Part shown: in pieces, positions 43,124-52,208 of the stretch
Layout of the letters: each line of letters opens with the position of its first letter
Numbering within the stretch: position 1 is the first letter of the stretch
Origin: Sphingobacteriales bacterium
GTDB taxonomy: Bacteria; Bacteroidota; Bacteroidia; Chitinophagales; CAIOSU01
DNA: 64,000 nucleotides
NCBI GenBank assembly: GCA_027483645.1
Contig: JAIXUD010000014.1
Location: 42,525-106,524, forward strand
Reading direction: 5' to 3'
Program-made: the position numbers and the translations under genes
The notes under the pieces: model-generated
Databases searched by the model: none
What the model was told of the DNA's origin: nothing
Seen by the model: only the letters and a program-made list of their open reading frames with translations

Positions 43124-43696
43124 ATGCCTACCCCACAGCAAATAGCCGATGAAATATTTGATTTGTATGCCAAATATGGCCGTGCCGATTATATTGGCGA
43201 GCCGGTATCGCAAATTGAGCACATGGCGCAAGCCGCGCAGATAGCCGAGCGGGAAGGTTTTGACGATGATGTAGTATTAGCTGCCTTCTTCCACGACATT
43301 GGGCACATCTGCGTAAATGAGGAGCAGTACCGCAATATGGGCGGCTTTGGCAACCAAGAGCATGAAAAAGTTGGGGCCGAGTTTTTACGTCAGCGGGGCT
43401 TTGCTGAAAACATTTGCCAACTGGTAGGCAACCATGTAATAGCTAAGCGGTACCTTACTTACAAATACCCCGAATACTACACCAAACTATCCGAAGCCAG
43501 TAAAGAAACGCTTCGCTTCCAAGGAGGCCCGATGACTGCATTTGAGGCAACGGAGTTTGAGCAGAACCCATTGTTTACCGCAAGTATTAAATTGCGCGAG
43601 TGGGATGAGTTGGCTAAGGAAGAGCACACCCCGCTGCCCGACCTGAATGTATACAAGCAAATAGCGGTTAATCATCTATCTAGAAACCATAAATAG
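43124..43696 (+). CDS. PhnZ-like HD-domain mixed-valent diiron oxygenase
   Basis: A 190-residue HD-domain protein of the phosphonate-degradation oxygenase type. The metal ligands His33, His57, Asp58, His80, His104 and Asp161 are in place. So are Tyr23 and Glu26 (YIGEPVSQ), His61 and Lys108, which in PhnZ bind the substrate (numbering compared from memory). PhnZ cleaves 2-amino-1-hydroxyethylphosphonate to glycine and phosphate. No PhnY hydroxylase or phosphonate transporter is visible, so the substrate here may differ. Monocistronic, after a 180-base AT-rich spacer following tRNA-Pro's terminator. Confidence 0.88.
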   Translation: MPTPQQIADEIFDLYAKYGRADYIGEPVSQIEHMAQAAQIAEREGFDDDVVLAAFFHDIGHICVNEEQYRNMGGFGNQEHEKVGAEFLRQRGFAENICQLVGNHVIAKRYLTYKYPEYYTKLSEASKETLRFQGGPMTAFEATEFEQNPLFTASIKLREWDELAKEEHTPLPDLNVYKQIAVNHLSRNHK

Positions 43697-43765
43697 CAAT
43701 TAAAATTAACCTTCGGGTAAACTTGGGGAAACATGCTCAAGGCATATTTGTGCCAAATTTCCACC

Positions 43766-44212
43766 ATGTTTTTGCCTGTTTCCAAGTTTACGGTTTTGCT
43801 AGCCGTATTGCTGTGTATTTGTAACAGCAATGTATTTGGACAGGTGAACGAAACGCACTCTGATACCTGTTACCACATCGAGTTTTCACTGGCCCATCAT
43901 TATTTGGAGCTGGCCTTTCTAATGGAAGAAAACCGCATTGAGCCTAATAGCTTATTGGCTGGCAAGCTCACCTCACAGCAGCTCTTTGCTGAGTTTTACC
44001 GCTTGGTTACCCTAATCCAAGCCAAATACCCCGACCACCATTTGGAAGAGGCATTTTATGACAAGGCCATCAACGTAGCCAACAAGCAACAGAATATTGG
44101 CGCTGCAGCTTATCTCATTGCCCAAAAGACAACCATGCTTTTGGATATATTCGGCGCCGACTACCTAACCAAGCACTGCCATTGCGGCAAATGTACCCGA
44201 CATGAAGATTAA
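43766..44212 (+). CDS. Small exported protein of unknown function
   Basis: Not recognised. The ATG at 43766 gives a 148-residue product starting directly with a signal peptide (MFLPVSKFTVLLAVLLCIC...VFGQ). An ATG 11 codons upstream (43733) is also in frame. The mature part is helical, with HIEFSLAHHYLELAFLMEE and ANKQQNIGAAAYLIAQKTTM. It ends with a Cys/His cluster, HCHCGKCTRHED, that could bind a metal. It overlaps the TonB-dependent receptor gene by 11 bases, so the two are translationally linked and the small protein may assist the receptor. Confidence 0.75.
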   Translation: MFLPVSKFTVLLAVLLCICNSNVFGQVNETHSDTCYHIEFSLAHHYLELAFLMEENRIEPNSLLAGKLTSQQLFAEFYRLVTLIQAKYPDHHLEEAFYDKAINVANKQQNIGAAAYLIAQKTTMLLDIFGADYLTKHCHCGKCTRHED

Positions 44213-47144
44213 TTACTTCCTCACATTATTACCCATTTTATTGTTCTCACAGTTCTTGCGTGGGCAAGGCTCCTTGAGCGGTACCATCTCCGATGGCGGC
44301 AGTACGTTGCCCGGTGCCACGGTGGTGCTGGATAGTGCAAAGTATGGCACCAGCACAGATTTCAATGGTCGCTTTCAGTTGGTTAATATCCCTGTGGGCA
44401 CTTATCGTTTGAAAATATCATTTATCGGCTATCAAGAATATTTAGATACCATCACCGTAACGGAGAAGCCGCTAGACATGGGCACCATTACCTTGATAGC
44501 AGGTCAATTTTTGAACGAAGTGGTGGTGGAAGGCTCCATGCGCAACAGCGAGGCCAAAGCCATCAATATGACCAAGGTATCAAACACTATTGTAACCGTA
44601 GTGGCCGCTGATGGCATTGGTAAACTACCGGATAAAAACGCCGCCGAAGCTGTGCAGCGGATACCATCGGTTTCCATTGAGCGCGACCAAGGCGAAGGCC
44701 GTTATATATCGCTGCGTGGTACACCGCACGATTGGAGTGCATCCCTTATCAATGGAGATAGGTTGCCGGTAGCCGATGAGAATGCCGACTCTCGCACGGT
44801 GGCATTTGATATTTTCCCTGCGGAACTGATTGAGTTTATTGTGGTGAGCAAAGCCCTTACCCCCGATATTGAGGGCGATGCAATTGGTGGAAGCATCAAC
44901 TTCATTACCAAGGCCGCTCCGCTGGAGCGCACCCTCGCTGTAAATCTTGGTGGAGGCTTCAACTTTCAAGCTCAGGGCCCAATAGTAAACGCTTCCATAC
45001 TTTGGGGAGACCGCAGCAAAAACAAGAAATTCGGCTATCTGATTGCAGGCAGCTTGTGGAACCGCAGCTACGCTACCGATAATTATGAAGTGATATATGG
45101 CAGCAACGAGAACCAGGGTCTAAACCGCTTGGAGCTTAGGGATTATGTAGGCACACGCCGCACCATTGGCACCACCGCCAGCATGGAGTATAAATTCACC
45201 GAGCAAAACCGAGTTTATGCCAAGTTTATCTATGGTGGCATGCGCGATAACGAATGGAACCGCAAAACCATGTATAACTGGTTTGTAGGTGCGGGTAGAA
45301 CGGTAAGGCTGCAAAACATTCATGATATTATGCTAAACCGCATGGTTGGTGGCGAGGTGGGCGGAAATTTTAAACTAAACCCCAAAATAGCGCTTGATGT
45401 ACGCTTTGCCAGTTATAGCAACCGCTTTGGTTTTGGCAACGTACCTTTTGATGGCGATGACGACCGCAACGGCTATCATGTGGTGCAGTTTGAGCGGTTC
45501 AACCTTACGTATGAGGATTTGATATACCTTGACGAGGCAGGCAATATTATCACAAACCCCGCCTTGGCCGCCGACGAGGTAAAGCTGATTGAGGACGACC
45601 ACCCAACCGGTGGAGATGACTATAACAATATACAGCCACTAATACAGCAAGAGCTGCGCCCTGAGGATTTTGAATTTACTACCGCATACAGTGAGATAAA
45701 CGAAACTTGGGAGCGCGACCCAATTGTGGGCCAATTGGACCTTACTTACCAACCCAACAGCCAATGGAAGATTAAGATAGGCACGAAGGTGCGAATAAAG
45801 GAAGGTGGCCGGTTTTATAGCCTGCACGAGTGGATTCCCGATGTAACCAAGAAACCACAAGGCTATACCCTTGATCAGTTTGAAACGGAAGCATTGGACG
45901 AAAAAGGCGGGTTTCTGCAAGAATTGGGCGAGCCATACCAAGGCACCTTTATGCCGTTTCTTACCGAAGACCAATACAGCAGTTTTCTAGGCCAAGTAGG
46001 AGATACCCTTCGCGAAAGGGTGATGGATGAGAACAACCCCTCATTTGCAGAGTTTGTAGGCTCACGATACACTTATCAGGAGCACGTATATGCCGCTTAC
46101 GGCATGGCTGAGTTCCAGATAAATGAACAACTGATGCTGCTTGGCGGGTTGCGTATGGAATATACTGAATTGGATATGCAGGGAGATTCGTTGGGCAAGA
46201 TAGTAGTATTCTTTAATCCGGTAACGGGGCTTCTGGAAACCAGCAAGCCTGTATATGGGGTATCGTCAGGCAGCAAGTATGTGGCCTTGTTGCCCATGTT
46301 GCACTTCAAATATTCGCCCAATAAAAAGAACAATCTGCGCTTTGCGGTTACCCGTACTTTCCGCAGGCCAAACTTCAACGAATCAAAACCAGGAGACCCG
46401 TTCTATTCTTTTACCGACTTGGTACGTACTTTCGGAAATCCCGATTTGAAACCTACCTACGCTTGGAACTTTGATGCTACATGGGAACTCTATTTTGGCA
46501 ATATCGGCATGCTTTCGGCGGGTGTATTCTACAAGGCAATAGATGACCACATTTTTGCCACTACCGAATCGTCAACCGATGTGGCTGTGGGCAATAGCGC
46601 TATTGGCATCAAGAGTTTTCAGAACGCGCAAGCGCTTTCGCACCTAGCTGGTGCCGAGTTTGTGTTCAATCGCCGTTTCGATTTCCTTCCCGGCTTTCTA
46701 AGTGGTTTCGGCATCAATGCCAATTACAGCTTCATCTGGTCGCGTATGGAGGTGCCTGGCCGAACTTTCGACCAGCCCTTGCCGCGGCAAGCCCCGCATT
46801 TGTTTAATGTGGCCTTGTTTTATGAAAAGCACAACCTGCAAGCCCGATTGGCGGTAAATTACAAGAGTGCCTACTTGCTAGAGCTCAACCTTGCCGCTAC
46901 CGAAATTAACGGTGTAAACCAGTTGATAAACCCCGATACTGATGAGTACGATACCTTTTATGGGTCATTTACGAGTATGGATTTATCGATTTCATATAAA
47001 CTTAACAAACACTTTTCCATCTATACCGAGTGGAATAATTTGCTAAACAGCCCCCTACGTATCTATCGGGGCAGGATAGAGCGCCCCGTGCAAACGGAGT
47101 ACTATTCCATTCGGGGGATAATAGGGGTTAAATTTAATTTGTAG
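44202..47144 (+). CDS. TonB-dependent receptor with carboxypeptidase-like regulatory domain
   Basis: A 980-residue outer-membrane receptor. Signal peptide about residues 1-21. CarboxypepD-reg-like domain about 24-110 (GSLSGTISDGGSTLPGATV, FNGRFQLVNIPVGTYRLKISFIGY). Plug domain about 125-235 (GIGKLPDKNAAEAVQRIPSVSIERDQGEGRYISLRG), then a 22-strand barrel ending GVKFNL. The IERDQGEGRYxSLRG form is that of the Xanthomonas/Caulobacter receptor type. Ligand unknown. It is first in a likely operon with the T9SS phosphodiesterase-like and PKD/SprB genes, and it overlaps a small exported gene upstream. An ExbBD-TonB set lies 6 kb downstream. Confidence 0.93.
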   Translation: MKINYFLTLLPILLFSQFLRGQGSLSGTISDGGSTLPGATVVLDSAKYGTSTDFNGRFQLVNIPVGTYRLKISFIGYQEYLDTITVTEKPLDMGTITLIAGQFLNEVVVEGSMRNSEAKAINMTKVSNTIVTVVAADGIGKLPDKNAAEAVQRIPSVSIERDQGEGRYISLRGTPHDWSASLINGDRLPVADENADSRTVAFDIFPAELIEFIVVSKALTPDIEGDAIGGSINFITKAAPLERTLAVNLGGGFNFQAQGPIVNASILWGDRSKNKKFGYLIAGSLWNRSYATDNYEVIYGSNENQGLNRLELRDYVGTRRTIGTTASMEYKFTEQNRVYAKFIYGGMRDNEWNRKTMYNWFVGAGRTVRLQNIHDIMLNRMVGGEVGGNFKLNPKIALDVRFASYSNRFGFGNVPFDGDDDRNGYHVVQFERFNLTYEDLIYLDEAGNIITNPALAADEVKLIEDDHPTGGDDYNNIQPLIQQELRPEDFEFTTAYSEINETWERDPIVGQLDLTYQPNSQWKIKIGTKVRIKEGGRFYSLHEWIPDVTKKPQGYTLDQFETEALDEKGGFLQELGEPYQGTFMPFLTEDQYSSFLGQVGDTLRERVMDENNPSFAEFVGSRYTYQEHVYAAYGMAEFQINEQLMLLGGLRMEYTELDMQGDSLGKIVVFFNPVTGLLETSKPVYGVSSGSKYVALLPMLHFKYSPNKKNNLRFAVTRTFRRPNFNESKPGDPFYSFTDLVRTFGNPDLKPTYAWNFDATWELYFGNIGMLSAGVFYKAIDDHIFATTESSTDVAVGNSAIGIKSFQNAQALSHLAGAEFVFNRRFDFLPGFLSGFGINANYSFIWSRMEVPGRTFDQPLPRQAPHLFNVALFYEKHNLQARLAVNYKSAYLLELNLAATEINGVNQLINPDTDEYDTFYGSFTSMDLSISYKLNKHFSIYTEWNNLLNSPLRIYRGRIERPVQTEYYSIRGIIGVKFNL

Positions 47145-47186
47145 TTAATATTCATTTCTTACCTTGGCACTCTTAAACACTCCACT

Positions 47187-48407
47187 ATGAAACAATTATT
47201 GTACACACTAGCTTTTCTCTTTTCCGTAGGTAGCTTAAGCGCCCAAAAGGAAACTAAAGTACTTTTTATCGGTATCGACGGCGTTCGGTCTGATGCATTG
47301 CAACAAGCCAACACACCGAATATGGACAGCCTTATTGCTGGGGGTACTTTTACCTTTAGCTCTTGGCATTTGCGCACCACTATGAGCGGCCCCAGTTGGA
47401 GTGCCATGCTTACTGGCGTATGGGAAGAAAAACATGGTGTAACCAGCAATAACTATAGCAACCCTAACTGGACAGAGTATCCTTATTTTGTAACCCGTGC
47501 AAAAGAGTTTCGCCCGGATCTTAAGGCGGTGCAAATTACCAGTTGGGATCCTATGAGCAGTCAAGTAACTAATGATGGCTGGGATCAAAAAGTAGTATTA
47601 GGTGAAGATAACGACTGTGTTGCTGCGGGTGTAAGCTTGCTTGCCAACGATACCGCGCTTGATGTGCTTTTTGTACATATTGATGACGTAGATGCTGTTG
47701 GCCACGCCAACGGTTTCAATCCGCTATATGCTACTTACATTAATGCCATTGAATATGCGGATGTGCAGGTTGGTCAATTAATGGATGCCTTGAAAAGCCG
47801 CCCCAACTTCAATAACGAAAGCTGGGTGGTAATGCTTACTACTGACCATGGCGGACTGGGTAACGGCCACGGCGGTGTAACCCGCGAAGAGCGCGAAATT
47901 TGGTGGATTGGCTGGAGCAACTTAGGTGTATTGCCACAGCAAGAGCTGGTAGTTGATTTAGGCAATCTTGATCCATTGCAGTACATTTTCCCTAACGCGA
48001 ATGATTTTGACGAAGCCCCGCTATTGGTTGATATTTGTGTAACAGCTATCGACCATTTGCTGCCAAACGTAGACCCTGATACAGTTACTCGTTGGGATTT
48101 GGATGGTAAGTCTTGGTTGAATAAAACTACCACCGGTGTAAACAATATCACCGTTAATGTTACTGGTGGTAGTATATCCCCAAACCCTACCAGTGGCCAA
48201 TTTACCTTGTCAATGCAACATGTAAAGCATGATTTAAGCTACCGTTTGTTTGATTTGGAGGGTCGCGCCATTACACAAGGCAATGTTCCATTTAAAGGAG
48301 CAACCCTGGAGGTAAAGCTTAACCTTGCTGCGGAGCCAGCCGGCATTTACCTCCTAGAGGTAACGCACGATGGTGTTTCTATGGTGAACCGCATTGTAAA
48401 AGAATAA
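47187..48407 (+). CDS. T9SS-secreted alkaline-phosphatase-superfamily phosphodiesterase-like protein
   Basis: A 406-residue secreted enzyme. Signal peptide about residues 1-20. The alkaline phosphatase-fold metal sites are visible as Asp31 (FIGIDGVRSDA), the nucleophile region at residues 64-70 (TTMSGPSW), HIDDVDAVGHANGF, and TTDHGGLGNGHGG with Asp-His and a second His. Where nucleotide pyrophosphatases have a Thr nucleophile, this protein appears to have Ser67. It ends in a T9SS type A sorting domain (from about residue 330, SISPNPTSGQFTLSM ... AGIYLLEV), so it is exported and probably surface-anchored. It follows the receptor by 42 bases, so degradation of a phosphate compound taken up by the receptor is a reasonable inference. 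Confidence 0.88.
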   Translation: MKQLLYTLAFLFSVGSLSAQKETKVLFIGIDGVRSDALQQANTPNMDSLIAGGTFTFSSWHLRTTMSGPSWSAMLTGVWEEKHGVTSNNYSNPNWTEYPYFVTRAKEFRPDLKAVQITSWDPMSSQVTNDGWDQKVVLGEDNDCVAAGVSLLANDTALDVLFVHIDDVDAVGHANGFNPLYATYINAIEYADVQVGQLMDALKSRPNFNNESWVVMLTTDHGGLGNGHGGVTREEREIWWIGWSNLGVLPQQELVVDLGNLDPLQYIFPNANDFDEAPLLVDICVTAIDHLLPNVDPDTVTRWDLDGKSWLNKTTTGVNNITVNVTGGSISPNPTSGQFTLSMQHVKHDLSYRLFDLEGRAITQGNVPFKGATLEVKLNLAAEPAGIYLLEVTHDGVSMVNRIVKE

Positions 48408-48428
48408 ACCACCCAATAACTTACTGAT

Positions 48429-50078
48429 ATGAAGAATTTTGTTTTGCTGGTTGCCATTATGGCAACCTTTAGCCAAGGCTTTGCCCAAGCCAATTGTAGC
48501 GCCACGGCGCCATTGATTCAACCCAATGCCAATTCCATTATCATTTGCAACGGCACCCTAACCCCTTCGCCGGTGCTTACGGATACTGGCAGCGTGTTGC
48601 CTAACTTGGAGTATGTGTTGGTAAATAACAGTGTACTTATTGACAATTCACCAATCATTATTGCTTCCAACACTACCGGTATTTTCGATATTTACAGTTA
48701 TGATGGTATTGAAAACGGCGACGAAGTTTGTATCATACCGGTTAGGTTCAACTTGGGCCAAGTGAGCGATGTGGTTGAGAAAATCATCAATGGCTCTTAC
48801 TCACCAGGGGTGCCTTGCTGCAACCTTATCGAGTTGTTGTTGGACAATGTTTGTTCTGATTTTGCAGCCTTCGGTGTTACTGGTGGCTCGTCGGTTACAG
48901 GGCTCGATGCTGTTTTCGATGTTGTGGAGGTACTTTCGGGCGAAGAACTTACCATCGAGCGCTTTGTAGCAACTATTGGCACCCTAAACCAAAACGGTGC
49001 CTTCTTGCCAGAAGGTTGTGGCGGCGGTTCGGCCAATATACCAATTTGCTATGCATTGGATGCTACGCAAAAGGCCTGCTACATTGCTGGTTTCAGGGTT
49101 ACTGCAGTTAATGAGGTTTACATTGACTCGGCAGCAGCAAATGGCAGCGCAACAGTAACCCCTACTAGTGGTGTTTCCCCTTTCAGTTTTGACTGGAGCA
49201 ATGGCATCACTACTGCTACCGTAAACAACCTTGCGGTGGGCACTTATACCGTTACCATTACTGATGATAGCGGCTGCGATGTAACCGAAACCATTGAAGT
49301 ATTGGATAGCTGTGCACTATTGACCTACGATTTAAGCGTAATACCTGTGAGTTGCTACAATGGCAGTGATGCCTTGATACAAATAGAACCAATTGGCGGA
49401 ACGCCCGACTATGTGGTAACCCCGCAAACTGGTACTGCCGTGAGCGTAACTGCTGGCAACCGTGGCACGTTTATTTCCTTAAGCGCTGGCACCTACAACT
49501 ACACTGTTGCCGACAATGGCGGCTGCGCAACTAGCCTAAGGGTAAATATTGTAAATCCCGATTCTCTTGTATTGGAAGTATTGCCGCTGCCCGATACGTT
49601 GGACTTGGACGTAAACGATACCCTGTTCTATGCTTTAGATACCGTTTACGGTGGCGATTTCCCAGTGAATATTCTATGGGATTTTGGTAATGGCACTACA
49701 GGCTCGCTAGGTGGGGGTGAGGCAGTTTATACTGCTGCAGGTAACTACACTATTGAAGTATTGGCGCGCGACTCCCGTAATTGTTTAAAAACCTATACCC
49801 ATAACTTGACCGTAATTGGTGGTACAGGCATAAACGAGAACAAGGGTGCAAATGCCTTTAAGCTTTATCCTAATCCATCTTTAGGCATTTTTACGGTGGA
49901 GCTATCTAGCAACACCGCTTTGCGTTACAGCATTTATGCTACTTCTGGCCAACAAGTACAGGCTGGCACTTTGCAAGGTAAAACAAGCCAGCTGGATTGT
50001 AGTACCTTGCCCCACGGCGTATACTTTTTGAAAGCAGAAGACACCAATGCCTGGGTTAAGCTCGTGATCGTGAAATAA
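48429..50078 (+). CDS. T9SS-secreted PKD/SprB-repeat protein
   Basis: A 549-residue secreted protein. Signal peptide about residues 1-19 (GFAQ). An N-terminal unassigned region of ~200 residues with several Cys (CCNLIELLLDNVCSDF) is followed by two SprB-like repeats (TSGVSPFSFDWSNGITTATVNNLAVGTYTVTITDDSGCDV and a second from about residue 300). Then come a PKD-like domain (ILWDFGNGTTGSLGG) and a C-terminal T9SS sorting domain (FKLYPNPSLGIFTVEL ... HGVYFLKAE). It is probably an adhesin or scaffold. It follows the phosphodiesterase-like gene by 21 bases, so it belongs to the same operon. Confidence 0.87.
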   Translation: MKNFVLLVAIMATFSQGFAQANCSATAPLIQPNANSIIICNGTLTPSPVLTDTGSVLPNLEYVLVNNSVLIDNSPIIIASNTTGIFDIYSYDGIENGDEVCIIPVRFNLGQVSDVVEKIINGSYSPGVPCCNLIELLLDNVCSDFAAFGVTGGSSVTGLDAVFDVVEVLSGEELTIERFVATIGTLNQNGAFLPEGCGGGSANIPICYALDATQKACYIAGFRVTAVNEVYIDSAAANGSATVTPTSGVSPFSFDWSNGITTATVNNLAVGTYTVTITDDSGCDVTETIEVLDSCALLTYDLSVIPVSCYNGSDALIQIEPIGGTPDYVVTPQTGTAVSVTAGNRGTFISLSAGTYNYTVADNGGCATSLRVNIVNPDSLVLEVLPLPDTLDLDVNDTLFYALDTVYGGDFPVNILWDFGNGTTGSLGGGEAVYTAAGNYTIEVLARDSRNCLKTYTHNLTVIGGTGINENKGANAFKLYPNPSLGIFTVELSSNTALRYSIYATSGQQVQAGTLQGKTSQLDCSTLPHGVYFLKAEDTNAWVKLVIVK

Positions 50079-50113
50079 GTAACTAGCTAGTTAACTAAAA
50101 TGACAATTTTAGA

Positions 50114-50140
50114 GTAAAGCCTCCACCTTGGGGGCTTTAC
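50114..50140 (+). terminator. Terminator of the receptor/T9SS operon
   Basis: GTAAAGCCTCC and GGGGGCTTTAC form an ~11-bp stem (one G-T pair), followed by CTTTTTT. Confidence 0.8.
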
Positions 50141-50706
50141 CTTTTTTGTAGCAGTTGTAATGCACCTATCATTATCTATCTATTTGTAAGCGACCAATTG
50201 GGTGAAAAGGCCCAAAAAAAAGCGACAGCATTATACTATTGGTGGTTGCCACACGTTATAACTCATTATCTGACGGGACAACTATTTCCAGCCATCCAAA
50301 TTGTTAACACTCGAATGGAAGTACTTAGAAAAAAAACCAATAATTAGGAATGGCATAATTAGAGGGAAAGGAATGGCGGAATATTGTTGTTGAAATTGAC
50401 TTAAGGTATTTCTAAAAATAATAGCCCCAAAGGTTTACGCTCAGTCTTGGTGTATCGGCAACCTGACAATTGCATTGCCAAAAAACATAATTGATCATGC
50501 AAGTTCGTGTTAAATTATCGCTGAAAATGAAAATAATTTTCCTTTCACTATACCTTAACAATTGTTTTTCGCCTACTTTTGGCTATTCTAATTTTTTAAG
50601 CTGTTACCGAACAGTGTTTTTAACATTATCAAGGTTACCGAAATTAGTTTAAACAGTACATCAAACATTTTAATCTTAAACCAAACATCAGTACAAAGCA
50701 GCAGTT
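50141..50706. other. Long AT-rich region upstream of the exbB operon
   Basis: 566 bases without a gene. A candidate -7 box TACTTTTG lies at 50574-50581, giving a ~120-base leader for exbB. Within that leader CTGTT-ACCG-AACAG (50601-50614) precedes TGTTTTT, a small hairpin with a T-run. No riboswitch or tRNA fold was recognised. Confidence 0.4.
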
Positions 50707-51525
50707 ATGAAAGATCAACTTTTGCCTCAGAAAAAGAAAAGTCCAATCCAATCGTGGTTTGCACTAATTGTTATTCCTCTAGTAGTAGCCATTTGCTACG
50801 TGGTGTTTTACACCTTGTTTGGCGCAGGTTCTAATTTCGAGGGTGGCGATAATACCAATCACCCACTTCCAGGTAACTTCTTAGGCATCATCTACAAAGG
50901 TGGCGTTATCGTACCTATTTTGATGGCACAAGTAGTATTGGTATTGGTTTTCGCTATTGAGCGTTTTATCACTATCGCTGCAGCTAGCGGCAGTGGCAAC
51001 TCTGATGCTTTCTTGGCCAAAATACGCAGCTTGCTATTGAGCAACAACGTTGACCAAGCAATTGCTGAGTGCGACAAGCAGAAAGGCTCTTTGGGCAACG
51101 TAGTAAAAGCTGGTTTGTACAAATACAAAGCCGTTCAACTTGATACTACTATCGAGAAAGACCAAAAGATTTTGGCCATCCAAAAGGATATTGAAGAAGC
51201 TACCGAATTGGAGTTGCCTTCTTTGGAGCACAACTTGGTTATCATCGCTACCATTGCATCAGTAGCTACATTGATAGGTCTATTGGGTACTGTAGTAGGT
51301 ATGATCAAGGCATTTGCCGCTCTTGCACAAGCAGGTGCTCCCGATTCAGTTGGTTTGGCAAACGGTATCTCTGAGGCGTTGATCAACACTGCCTTGGGTA
51401 TCTTCGCTTCAGCGTTGGCTATCATTGCCTACAACTATTTTACTACCAAAATCGACAAGCTTACCTATAGCATCGATGAGGCTGGTTTCAGCATCATCCG
51501 CACCTATTCTTCTACCCAGAAGTAA
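50707..51525 (+). CDS. ExbB/TolQ/MotA-type proton channel subunit
   Basis: A 272-residue inner-membrane protein. Three hydrophobic segments are seen: about residues 18-38, 62-85 (GVIVPILMAQVVLVLVFAIERF) and the large C-terminal pair around 180-250. TIASVATLIGLLGTVVGMIKAF and the ISEALINTALGIFASALAIIAYN helix are the family's proton-path and channel helices. With the two ExbD proteins and TonB that follow at 40, 40 and 32 bases, it forms the proton-motive-force-driven motor that energises outer-membrane receptors. Confidence 0.95.
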   Translation: MKDQLLPQKKKSPIQSWFALIVIPLVVAICYVVFYTLFGAGSNFEGGDNTNHPLPGNFLGIIYKGGVIVPILMAQVVLVLVFAIERFITIAAASGSGNSDAFLAKIRSLLLSNNVDQAIAECDKQKGSLGNVVKAGLYKYKAVQLDTTIEKDQKILAIQKDIEEATELELPSLEHNLVIIATIASVATLIGLLGTVVGMIKAFAALAQAGAPDSVGLANGISEALINTALGIFASALAIIAYNYFTTKIDKLTYSIDEAGFSIIRTYSSTQK

Positions 51526-51565
51526 TTGATACCGAGGTAAGTTTTCCTATTAAACAGCAATAGTT

Positions 51566-52168
51566 ATGTCTAAGGCAAAAATACCGAGGAAGAGTACGAA
51601 TGTAGATATGACTGCCATGTGCGACGTGGCCTTCCTACTACTTACGTTCTTCATCCTTACAACCAAGTTTAAACCTGATGAGGCCGTGGTGGTGGATACA
51701 CCATCATCGGTATCATCGATCAAGGTTCCTGAAACAGGCATCATTCAAATTATGATTGATAAGGAAGGCCGCGTGTTTTTTGGCATCGATGGGCAAGATA
51801 CCCGCATTGCGATGCTGGAGAAGATGGCTGAGAAAAAGAAGATTGAGTTTACTGATGTAGAGAAACAGCAGTTTTCTTTGGTTTCTAATGTTGGTTTCCC
51901 TATCAGTCAGTTGAAGCCGTACCTTGCAGCCAATAGCACCGAGCGCTCGGCATTCCCACAGCCCGGGATACCAATCGATTCATTGAACAACGAATTGGGA
52001 GACTGGATTTTGGCCGCTAGGCAATCGAACAACGATTTGAAGATTGCTATTAAGGGCGACCAAGAAACGGAATATCCAGTGGTGAAGCGCGTTTTCGATG
52101 TTATTCAAGAGAAAAACGTGAACAACTTCAACTTCGTAACCGATTTGGAAGCTAATCCTTACGATTAA
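51566..52168 (+). CDS. ExbD/TolR-type protein 1
   Basis: A 200-residue protein with one membrane helix near residues 12-37 (DMTAMCDVAFLLLTFFILTTKF), in which the proton-carrying Asp of CDVAFL is the functional residue. A periplasmic domain of about 160 residues follows. Longer than E. coli ExbD (141), as is usual for the first ExbD in Bacteroidota operons of this type. It lacks the standard Pro of TPMVD (has TAMCD), so it differs from the second copy. Confidence 0.92.
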   Translation: MSKAKIPRKSTNVDMTAMCDVAFLLLTFFILTTKFKPDEAVVVDTPSSVSSIKVPETGIIQIMIDKEGRVFFGIDGQDTRIAMLEKMAEKKKIEFTDVEKQQFSLVSNVGFPISQLKPYLAANSTERSAFPQPGIPIDSLNNELGDWILAARQSNNDLKIAIKGDQETEYPVVKRVFDVIQEKNVNNFNFVTDLEANPYD

Positions 52169-52208
52169 GTGTTACCACATTTTGTTAATGTAGTTAAAGA
52201 ATATACCC

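Noticed and set aside
50601..50622. Functional attenuator in the exbB leader
   Set aside because: The stem is only 5 bp and the candidate start site is about 14 bases upstream. Kept only as a weak observation.
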